A stretch of DNA of 64,000 nt from Oscillospiraceae bacterium (GTDB taxonomy: Bacteria > Bacillota > Clostridia > Oscillospirales > Ruminococcaceae): contig JAAYNJ010000006.1 of NCBI GenBank assembly GCA_012520915.1, forward strand, positions 1 through 64,000. The letters run 5' to 3'. A program made the position numbers and the translations under genes. Every line of letters begins with the position of its first letter. Positions within the stretch are counted from its first letter, which is position 1. Shown here in pieces: positions 44,388-52,500 of this stretch. Below the pieces are notes generated by a model. The model made no database searches. It was not told the origin of the DNA and was given only the letters and a program-made list of their open reading frames with translations.

Positions 44388-45150
44388 ATTAAAAAATATA
44401 ACTGCGGGTTACAACAGAATAGAAGTTCTGAATAATATTAATTTGTCCTTTGAAAAGGGTACGATTACAACCATTATAGGCAAAAACGGTTGCGGAAAAA
44501 CCACATTATTAAAAACGGCCTCCAATATCCTTAAACCTTTAAGCGGAGAAGTTATAATAGACGGCAAAGATATTTCGGCTTTTCAGGGAAAGGAACTGGC
44601 AAAAAAGCTTTCTTTTTTGCCCCAGACAAGAAATGTGCCGAATATAACGGCATACAATCTGGTAATGCACGGCAGATATCCATATTTGGGATTTTCCCGC
44701 ACGCCGAAAGAAGAGGACAGGGAAATTGTCAGCAAGGCTGTTGAAGTTTTGAATATGGAAGAATACATAAACAAAAATGTCCGACGGCTTTCCGGGGGAC
44801 AGAGTCAAAAGGTTTATCTGGCAATGATCTTAGCCCAGAATACCGATGTTGTTTTTTTGGACGAGCCGACTATTTATCTGGATATCAATCATAAGCTCGA
44901 AATTTTAGAGATTATAAAAAGATTGAAAGAGATGGGAAAGACCATAGTTATGGTGCTCCATGACTTAAGCAACGCCCTCTCGTATTCCGATAAAGTATGC
45001 CTGTTGGAAAAAGGGGAAGTGGTGATTTGCGATACTCCGGAAAAGGTATTTGAAAGCAAAGAGATAGACAGAGTGTTTAATGTTAAATCAACACGCATTG
45101 CATTGGATGCGGAAGAGCAAAATCAGTATGTGTTTTGCTTGAAACGGTAA
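44380..45150 (+). CDS. ABC transporter ATP-binding protein (FepC/BtuD type)
   Basis: Nucleotide-binding subunit of 256 residues. Walker A is GKNGCGKTT, the signature is RRLSGGQSQKVYLA, Walker B is VVFLDEPT and the H-loop is VLHDLS. The PYLGFSRTP segment is typical of the iron-siderophore/cobalamin importer branch. It completes a three-gene importer with the two genes before it. The terminator at 45196 closes the operon. The transported ligand is not certain. Confidence 0.94.
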   Translation: MIELKNITAGYNRIEVLNNINLSFEKGTITTIIGKNGCGKTTLLKTASNILKPLSGEVIIDGKDISAFQGKELAKKLSFLPQTRNVPNITAYNLVMHGRYPYLGFSRTPKEEDREIVSKAVEVLNMEEYINKNVRRLSGGQSQKVYLAMILAQNTDVVFLDEPTIYLDINHKLEILEIIKRLKEMGKTIVMVLHDLSNALSYSDKVCLLEKGEVVICDTPEKVFESKEIDRVFNVKSTRIALDAEEQNQYVFCLKR

Positions 45151-45195
45151 ACTGAAAATCATATTTCGCCTAAACGGCAGATTAAGTGGTACGAA

Positions 45196-45237
45196 AAAAC
45201 AGAGAAAGGAAATTTTCCTTTCTCTGTTTTGATTTTT
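45196..45237. terminator. Strong bidirectional terminator
   Basis: AAAACAGAGAAAGGAAA (45196-45212) and TTTTCCTTTCTCTGTTTT (45213-45230) make a near-perfect palindrome, followed by GATTTTTGC. It lies between the convergent ABC operon and sulfite reductase gene. Confidence 0.85.
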
Positions 45238-45283
45238 GCTTTTTTCGTTTTAAACGATTGTATAAATTATCCGGTGCCTTGTT

Positions 45284-46237
45284 TTAGCAGGTGGCTCCGC
45301 CTGCAAGGTGAAGCTGGGCACTCAGGATTTCTTCTTTTCTGTCAAGCAGATCGTTTGACAACAGCTGGGCCTCTACATTTTCAAAGCCGAGTCTTTCGAT
45401 GGTCTTTGCGAATCTTTCACCGGTAATGCCTTGCTCTCTATACAAGAGTATGGCCTTTTCAATAACGTCGTAAACTTCCTGTTCGGTATCAAAAATCTTT
45501 GTAAGAGGAATTCCGGGATGACCCTTCTTACCCCACATTCCGCCGATGGTAATCTTATAGCCCCGGTTGCCGTCGGGAATGGAATCAAAGTGGCACTTGC
45601 CGACACAGAGGCCGCAGTTGTTGCATTTTCCGTCTTCAAATTTAAGGGAACCGTCTTCAACTTTAACGGCATCCATCGGGCAGACATCTACGACGGGACA
45701 TTTTTTACAACCCATACACAAGTCTTCATCAAAATTCGGACGCAGTTGACCTACCACACCCAGGTCGTTGAGATCCGGCTTCACGCAGTTGTTGGGACAG
45801 CCTCCCACGGCAATTTTAAATTTATGGGGAAGCCGCACATCCGCATATCCCATGAAGAAAAGTTCGTGAATTTTTTCAGAAACCGCAAAGGTATCGATTA
45901 ACCCGAATTGACATGTTGTACCCTTACAGGACACGACAGGACGCGTCTTTGAACCGGTGCCGCCCGTCATAAGACCTTCCTTTGCGACATAGGCTCTGAA
46001 CTCCTCAATCTTATGATAGGGAATTCCCGGTACTTCAATGGTCAATCTGGAAGTAAAGGTAATATCCCCGTTGCCGAAAATCTCGGCAGCTTCGGAGATG
46101 CATTTGTTTTGGGCCGCGGTTATTTTTCCGTTGACCGTTATAATTCTTCCGGAAAAATTGTCGGTGCCCTTGTTGCTCAAGAAGCCCAGTGCCTTTACCC
46201 TTTTTGCATCTTCAGCGCTGACTGTTAATGTTGACAT
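45284..46237 (-). CDS. Siroheme sulfite/nitrite reductase with ferredoxin domain
   Basis: Single-chain reductase of 317 residues. The N-terminal ferrodoxin-like half-domain precedes the siroheme/[4Fe-4S] ligands CKGTTCQFG and GGCPNNC. These are followed by two [4Fe-4S] ferredoxin motifs, CMGCKKCP and CNNCGLCVGKC. The layout resembles AsrC, the catalytic subunit of anaerobic sulfite reductase, or clostridial nitrite/sulfite reductases. No asrA or asrB gene is adjacent, so the electron donor is unknown. GGAGG precedes the ATG. It lies 37 bp after the CoA-disulfide reductase gene, in one likely operon. Confidence 0.87.
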   Translation of the reverse strand: MSTLTVSAEDAKRVKALGFLSNKGTDNFSGRIITVNGKITAAQNKCISEAAEIFGNGDITFTSRLTIEVPGIPYHKIEEFRAYVAKEGLMTGGTGSKTRPVVSCKGTTCQFGLIDTFAVSEKIHELFFMGYADVRLPHKFKIAVGGCPNNCVKPDLNDLGVVGQLRPNFDEDLCMGCKKCPVVDVCPMDAVKVEDGSLKFEDGKCNNCGLCVGKCHFDSIPDGNRGYKITIGGMWGKKGHPGIPLTKIFDTEQEVYDVIEKAILLYREQGITGERFAKTIERLGFENVEAQLLSNDLLDRKEEILSAQLHLAGGATC

Positions 46238-46274
46238 AATTCATATCCTCCACGAAATAAAACTTGGACCAACT

Positions 46275-47906
46275 TTATATTTTTATATCACTTACGGTGG
46301 CTCCACCTTCAAGTACCAATGTATCGGTATATCCGAAATATTTCAGACGGTTTTGGAGCATATAGGCTCTTTTACCTTTAGTACATACCAGGAGAAGTTT
46401 TTCATCCTTCGCATATTCGGGAAGCTCGCCATCGACTTTTGCAAGGTCCACATATGTAGCTCCTGCAATAGACGGGTTAATGGAGGCGTCTATTACTTTA
46501 TAGTCTTCCGCCTCGCCGTTTGCATATGCGACCGGAGTGATGGTTTCGAATGCACCGCTCAGTTTATTCAGCAGTACGTTGACCGTGTGTGTAAACGGAT
46601 GGATGGCTGTCGAAAACGGCGGAGCATATGACAAATCCATATTTTCGATATCGTTGAGCGTCGCTCCCATTGTCATTGCTGTAACGGCAATATCGACCAT
46701 TTTATCTACCGCGCCCGGACCCATTACCTGCAAGCCCAGTAATTTTTTTGTATTCTTATCGGCAATCATTTTTACAATGAAGTTAGAAGCGTCGGGATAA
46801 TAATGTGCTTTATCATCAACAACCGTTATTACACTTACAGGCTTGTAACCCGCCTTGGCGGCATCGGCTTCGGTCAAACCCGTTCTTGCGGCATTGAGTT
46901 CAGGCAGTTTGACAATTGCGGTTCCGACAACGCCCTTATATTCCGAGTTGGGTTCTATGCCTGCAATGTTTTTTGCAACAATACGGCCTGCTATGTTGGC
47001 CGTAGAACCCATGGGGGACCAACAGGGAGCTTTAGTAAGAATGTTGGTTACCATTGCACAGTCGCCGACGGCATAAATATCTTTAATATTCGTTTCCAAA
47101 TATTCATTAACTTTAATGGTTCTGTTAGGCATGAGTTCAATGCCGGAATCTGCAAGAAAAGCGGTATTAGGTCTGACACCCACAGACAGTATTACGGCAT
47201 CGGTTTTGAATTTGCGGCCGCCTGCCTGAACCATCTCAACCTTTTCTTCGCCGATTATAGCTTCAAGCGGTGTGTTGGTGAAGATCATGATACCTTTGTC
47301 TATCATGTGGTCTGTCGCATAGTCAGTCAGCTCTTTATCAAATCCGGGAAGTATCTGAGGAGCCATATCGACAAGCGTTACTCTGACTCCCTGAAGATCC
47401 AGGTTTTCGGCAATTTCAAGCCCGATGAATCCGCCACCGACAACAACCGCACGCTTAATTTCTCCGGCCTCAACGGCATCGCGCAATGAAACGGCATCGT
47501 CAGGCGTTCTCATAAAGTAAACATTTTTCTTGTTCACACCGTCAATTGGCGGTTTGATAGCGTCGGCGCCAGTGGCGATGACCAATTTGTCATATTCAAA
47601 AATATCGGATTTTCCTGTTTTTAAATCCGTACCCTCTACCGTTTTTTCATTAGGGTTGACTTTTGTAACTTCAAATTCCGTCTGCACCTTGACTCCGGTT
47701 AGTCCCGAGAAGCTGTCGGGTGTATTGACTATCAATTGACTCCGATTAGGAATCACTTCACCGACATAGTAGGGCAACCCGCAGCCTGCATAGGAAATAT
47801 CTTTACTCTTTGTTAATATTATGACCTCGCAACTGCGGTCTTCACGTTTAAGTTTGGCAGCAACCTTGGTTCCGGCGGCCACGCCTCCGACAATGACAAC
47901 TTTCAT
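46275..47906 (-). CDS. CoA-disulfide reductase / NADH oxidase with rhodanese domain
   Basis: Flavoprotein of 543 residues. The FAD-binding start VVIVGGVAAGTKVAAKL is followed by active-site Cys42 in SYAGCGLPYYVGE. An NAD-binding VVVGGGFIGLE segment (about 157) and the second FAD motif IYAVGDCA (about 278) follow. A C-terminal rhodanese domain has its Cys in LLVCTKGKRA. The fusion is known for CoA-dependent polysulfide or persulfide reductases (Npsr/CoADR-RHD). ATG 47906 is chosen because AGAGGG lies 9 bp before it; a GTG two codons upstream is less likely. It sits first in the operon with the sulfite reductase and is controlled by a Rex-like site. Confidence 0.92.
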   Translation of the reverse strand: MKVVIVGGVAAGTKVAAKLKREDRSCEVIILTKSKDISYAGCGLPYYVGEVIPNRSQLIVNTPDSFSGLTGVKVQTEFEVTKVNPNEKTVEGTDLKTGKSDIFEYDKLVIATGADAIKPPIDGVNKKNVYFMRTPDDAVSLRDAVEAGEIKRAVVVGGGFIGLEIAENLDLQGVRVTLVDMAPQILPGFDKELTDYATDHMIDKGIMIFTNTPLEAIIGEEKVEMVQAGGRKFKTDAVILSVGVRPNTAFLADSGIELMPNRTIKVNEYLETNIKDIYAVGDCAMVTNILTKAPCWSPMGSTANIAGRIVAKNIAGIEPNSEYKGVVGTAIVKLPELNAARTGLTEADAAKAGYKPVSVITVVDDKAHYYPDASNFIVKMIADKNTKKLLGLQVMGPGAVDKMVDIAVTAMTMGATLNDIENMDLSYAPPFSTAIHPFTHTVNVLLNKLSGAFETITPVAYANGEAEDYKVIDASINPSIAGATYVDLAKVDGELPEYAKDEKLLLVCTKGKRAYMLQNRLKYFGYTDTLVLEGGATVSDIKI

Positions 47907-47964
47907 AAACACACACCCTCTTCGCTTAAAGTTTGAAATTTGTTGAGTTTAGATATACGCAAAT

Positions 47965-47994
47965 AGTGTATCATCGCACCGTTTGTTAAGTCAA
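47965..47994 (-). promoter_or_regulatory. Promoter of the CoA-disulfide reductase/sulfite reductase operon
   Basis: On the minus strand TTGACT (47989-47994) and TACACT (47965-47970) are 18 bp apart. The -35 element lies inside the Rex-like operator, so repressor binding would block RNA polymerase. Confidence 0.55.
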
Positions 47995-48000
47995 TAACAA
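47983..48000. promoter_or_regulatory. Rex-like redox operator
   Basis: TTGTTAAGTCAATAACAA matches the clostridial Rex consensus TTGTTAAnnnnTTAACAA at all but one fixed position. Rex represses fermentation and NADH-related genes until the NADH/NAD+ ratio rises. It overlaps the -35 of the operon encoding an NADH-dependent flavoprotein. Confidence 0.65.
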
Positions 48001-48043
48001 AGCGGTATCCGATGCTCCAATTTATTGTGAATTTTTTATTTAA

Positions 48044-48088
48044 AAATCACATAATTTCCATCTTTTAAATGTCGAAATTATGTGATTT
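48044..48088 (-). terminator. Terminator downstream of the YeiH-family gene
   Basis: AAATCACATAATTTC (48044-48058) and GAAATTATGTGATTT (48074-48088) form a perfect 15-bp stem. On the minus strand the T-run TTTTT follows. A second dyad, AATCGATATC...GATATCATCGATT at 48131-48155, lies between it and the gene end and has no clear role. Confidence 0.75.
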
Positions 48089-48233
48089 GTTTGATAATTT
48101 ACCCTCGACGCAAACATCTTGCTCTTCAGCAATCGATATCGGGATATCATCGATTAGTTTGCCGAGTTTTGAGGATGTGGAACAAAAATATATAAATTTA
48201 CAGGTGAAGGAGAAGGATTTTAATATTTAAACT

Positions 48234-49295
48234 TTAGAATACACCCATCAGTTTCATCATAAGCAGACCGACTGCGGTTACCACAACCCAGCAAGAGAAA
48301 CCGAGAAGAATGGGTTTGCCTCCGGTCTTAATGAGCTTTACCACATCGGTATTGAGCCCGATTGCCGCCATGGCCATTACAATAAAGAATTTACTGGTTG
48401 ATTTGAAGAAATCAAATACTTCGGTAACATAGGGCAGTGATACGGCTTCAACTATAGTGGTTATGAGGGAAGCCAAAACGAACAACCATATAAAAACGGG
48501 TACCGCTTTTTTGAGATTGAATTTTTCCTTTTTAGCTGAACCTTTACCTTCAGTTCCCTTTCTGCCCCTCATGAATGCAAGGACTACTGTGATGGGAATT
48601 ATGAACAGCGTGCGTGTCAACTTGACGGTAACGGCGTGATCAAGTGTCTGTGAACCGAGATTATACAGGGTATCCCAGGTTGAAGCGGTGGCCGTGACGC
48701 TTGACGTGTCATTGACAGCAGTGGCTGCAAAAATACCGAAGGCCTCTCCATTAACATGCGGGATACCTATCCATCCGCCGAAGGAGGGGAAAATGAGGGC
48801 TGCCAAAACGTTGAAGAAAAAGATAACGGAAATGGACTGAGCCACTTTTTCGTCATCGGCATCGATAACTGGCGCCGTTGCCGCGACGGCGGAACCGCCG
48901 CAAATAGAAGTTCCGACACCTATCAATGTGGCAATTTGCTTATCAACTTTCAAAACCTTCTGCATGACATAAGCAATAAGCAAGGAAGAGCTGATGGTGG
49001 TTACAATAATGGGTAAAGAAGATACTCCGATTTGAACCACTACGGACAGATTCAGACCGAAACCGAGCAGGACTACCGCCGCTTGCAGGACAATTTTTGA
49101 GGTAAATTTTATACCAGGCGCCAGCGATCCTTCCGGCTTATAAAATATGTTAATGGCCATTCCCATCAGAATTGCTATAACGGCTCCTCCCGCAATGGGA
49201 AACTTTTTGCCGAGCAGATGAGCGGGGGTGGCGACTCCCAAACTATAAATAAGTCCGGGTATGAGAACTTTGATCTTAGACATTAGCTTTGACAT
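48234..49295 (-). CDS. YeiH-family putative sulfate/sulfur-anion exporter
   Basis: Membrane protein of 353 residues with about 10 helices (UPF0324/Cons_hypoth698 family). Characteristic blocks are the VLLGFGLNLSVV and TSICGGSAVAATAPVI segments. YeiH proteins are annotated as putative sulfate exporters and are often near sulfur genes; the substrate is not proved. It could export sulfite-derived or sulfonate anions, which would suit the two redox genes downstream. ATG 49295 has AAAGGAG 10 bp upstream; an in-frame ATG at 49388 lies at the transcription start and is rejected. Confidence 0.86.
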   Translation of the reverse strand: MSKLMSKIKVLIPGLIYSLGVATPAHLLGKKFPIAGGAVIAILMGMAINIFYKPEGSLAPGIKFTSKIVLQAAVVLLGFGLNLSVVVQIGVSSLPIIVTTISSSLLIAYVMQKVLKVDKQIATLIGVGTSICGGSAVAATAPVIDADDEKVAQSISVIFFFNVLAALIFPSFGGWIGIPHVNGEAFGIFAATAVNDTSSVTATASTWDTLYNLGSQTLDHAVTVKLTRTLFIIPITVVLAFMRGRKGTEGKGSAKKEKFNLKKAVPVFIWLFVLASLITTIVEAVSLPYVTEVFDFFKSTSKFFIVMAMAAIGLNTDVVKLIKTGGKPILLGFSCWVVVTAVGLLMMKLMGVF

Positions 49296-49388
49296 AGTAG
49301 ATATTTCTCCTTTTCGAAACAGATGACACATTATGTGTAGGTTTAACATTCTGCTATAATTGATGACTAAGATTGTTAATTTTGACAC

Positions 49389-49417
49389 ATTCTATATGAA
49401 CCTGCCCGTTATGTCAA
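49389..49417 (-). promoter_or_regulatory. Strong promoter of the YeiH-family gene
   Basis: On the minus strand TTGACA (49412-49417), a 17-bp spacer and TAGAAT (49389-49394). A half-match to a Rex site (TTGTTAA followed by TTTTGACA, 49373-49390) lies at the start point. An ACACA...TGTGT dyad (49326-49338) is in the leader. Confidence 0.7.
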
Positions 49418-49519
49418 TTAAAGCCCGATTAAAGGCGGGTAACCATTCTTTGAAGATGTTAAGATGACGAAGCCGAAAAGCGATGCCCCTTTCGGTATTT
49501 GCATAATTGTAATATAAGG

Positions 49520-49548
49520 TTGAAAACACTATAAGAAAAATGTAAAAT
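49520..49548 (+). promoter_or_regulatory. Promoter of the giant surface protein gene
   Basis: TTGAAA (49520-49525), a 17-bp spacer and TAAAAT (49543-49548), giving a short leader of about 30 nt before the TTG start. Confidence 0.65.
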
Positions 49549-49583
49549 GTATACTGAATCAGTAAACTAAGGGGTGCAGTAAA

Positions 49584-52500
49584 TTGAGAAATTTAAGTTT
49601 CAAGGTTAAGAAAAATCCGATAAAGAGACTTGTGGCACTTTTGTTGACCGGAATTATCGTCTTTACCGGTTTGCCGATGCTGTTACAGGCTGAAGGATCT
49701 TACGAAACTAATTTTCAATGGAATAATATTGAAGAGGACTTAAACGAATGGCCTCTGGAACCCGGTCTGACAAAGACTTATTTGGGAATCGGGACAGCCG
49801 GTTTTGCCTACAGCAGATACTACTATAACGATGCCGGCAGAATAGTTCTGGAATTTGATATAAGCATTTTTCCGGATGCGGCCAATCAGGAGACTTCCGC
49901 TTACAGAACCTTCAGGGACCAGTGGAAATATGCAAATATTTTTATTGACCCCCAACTTGCATCCAAAGTCGATGATGCCGCCAGTTTCTTTATGATGTCC
50001 TATCCCGCGGATAAAAAAACGGAATCCTTGAGCAAAGCTACAAAAACCGGTGCAAATGTTTATAAATTAAATGTAATGGACGTATTCCCGAAAATGCCAA
50101 CGGGGTCCGACTACATGAAGTCAAAACTCTACTTGGTTCTGCAAAGCTGGGTCACCAGAAATCATTTAGACGAAGACTATGCCGTTGAATTGCGCTACAC
50201 CAATAATGAGAACCAGATATACGAACAGAGAGGATCCAGCGGGTTACAGGTTTTAGGCAGCTATTACGGTCACACTCCTGCAATATCTCCGGATTTCGAT
50301 GCGAGCAAAAATAACGACGATGTGACCTTAAAGACAATCGCCCCCTTCCAGACAGCCTCCATGCCGGGGATTATTCCCAACCCGATTCTGCCGCCGGATA
50401 TGATGAGAACGGTGGGACAGTCGGTAATTTACGACAATATCAACGGAAAACTCGTAGTCTATTATAAAGTGGCGCCGAACCATTATATTTACAGCAGGCC
50501 CACAGACACTTATAAATATGCGGATAACGGATACTTTTTATCTTCATGGATCGGAATCCGCCAGGTTATGGATTCCAGAATTTATGCCGCCTTAAAGCCC
50601 GATGAGAACGGGGTTGTAGGTCAGATGAAGATGTTTGACACAAATGGCAGGGGTATGGGCTGGAACGTGGCAACAAATATCAGGGCCAATGAATTTTCAT
50701 ATACCCCGGTTACAAGTACCGTGGGGACATATTCCTATATGATGGTTCCCGCCGGATTTAAGACCTCTATCGCAAACAAGGCGACGGTACCCCCGGCACA
50801 CACAAATAATGTAAAAAATGTTTACCTCCACGGTCATAGAAAAGAAGGGGACTATGTGCGCTTTGTCTACAATGTGGACAAAAATATGATGGATGCCTTA
50901 TTTGCAAACGACATAAATAGCTCCACGCTGAGCATCTCGACCTCCTACATTACAGACCGGCCGACGCAAATCACCGATATACAGAATGTTACAACGCCGA
51001 TTAATCAAACGGAATACCGTTGGGTGGCCAATCAGGGCATCGTGATTCCCAAAGGGGCATATATTATATTTGATTTGCCGAAAGATTCCCGTTCCGTTTT
51101 TAAGGTGGGCTTGGAAAATAACTATGAGCGGATTATCGGGGATATGTATACCAAGTATCACGTTTCCGTGATGAGACATTCCAACGTGGATCCGACCGAT
51201 TTCGGCGCCCCATACACCACCACTCCCTATTCAGCCACTTCAGGGGGATTTGTTTTAACTTCAGAAACGGGTCTTATAATCCCCATGGGAGAAACCATCA
51301 TCTTAAATATGTTTGATGACACTTCGCCGGACACGGTCAGAATGACGATTGCAGACAATATTTACGGAATCGGCGGTGTTCAGTATACTTTGGAAAAATA
51401 TCTTGTAAATCAGGATAATCTCTACACCATGCCAAATGCTCATGTCCGTTCGGGAATAATAATAAACCGCAGTGCGAATACTCCCCATGTCGATGAGTTT
51501 TTTACCGACAGCACGGCTATTAACGGCCACAGCAAATACCCCAATGCCCTTGTTTCCATGAGGAAAGCCATAGATGGGACGCTCTTGAGAGAAGCCCTTT
51601 CTTATACAACTCCCAAGGTGTTTACCGTGGGAGGGGCGGACTTGACGGGTTATGACTTCACCTTTGATGTTCCGGCAGGGATTCAGCTTAAAAAAGACAT
51701 GGATTTGAGTTTTGCCAATGCGGCAGATGGATATTTCCGCTCCGCCCCATCTACTTACAGAACACAGGCAAGGGTGACTTTTGATCAAAACGGCGGAGAC
51801 GGTGCGGCGGTGGATCGAATAGTACCCATCAACGAGAAATCATACGGAGAAATAGGTTATGCCGCGAACGGATTTACGGGAGACAATATTCTTTGGCTTG
51901 ACTCAGCCGGAAATGCCGTTCCGCCCTCTACTGCGGTAAAATACCTTTCCGATTATGAAGGCTACCCGATTACGGATACTTCAAGCGCGGATTATCTGAA
52001 CAGACAGTTTTATAGCGGAACGCCAACCCGCAGCGGTTATAGATTTTTAGGCTGGTCAACCAAACAGGTGGATTCCATGGGGTCTGCAGCTTTTAACAGC
52101 ATGCCGACCCTCACCGATGCCGCGGGCTGGGATGAAAATGTCAATTACAAATTTGTTTCGGACTCTCCCGTAGACCAAAGCCGAACCGTCTATGCGGTTT
52201 GGGAGAGGGATTTATACCAGTACAACATAGTATTCCACAATAATAACGGTGGGACGGAATTTACCCATACGCTGGAACTGCCTCTTGCCGTTGTTGAAGC
52301 CGGGACAGGAAAGCTGACTGACTACCTTGGGGAAGCCGGAAACATCCTTTACGACAAAGACTTTAAGAAAACCGGCTGCTACTTTGTGGGTTGGTCCGAA
52401 ACGGCGACGGTCGGCGATATGACACAAGTCCATGAGCTATATACAAACGCAAGCAAGGTTCAATTATCCGGGCAAAACTTCCAGCTTCAGTTAAATGAAG

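Noticed and set aside
46803-47489. A 228-codon plus-strand frame inside the CoA-disulfide reductase gene
   Set aside because: It is the shadow of a well-conserved flavoprotein and is rich in Cys, His and Asn without motifs.
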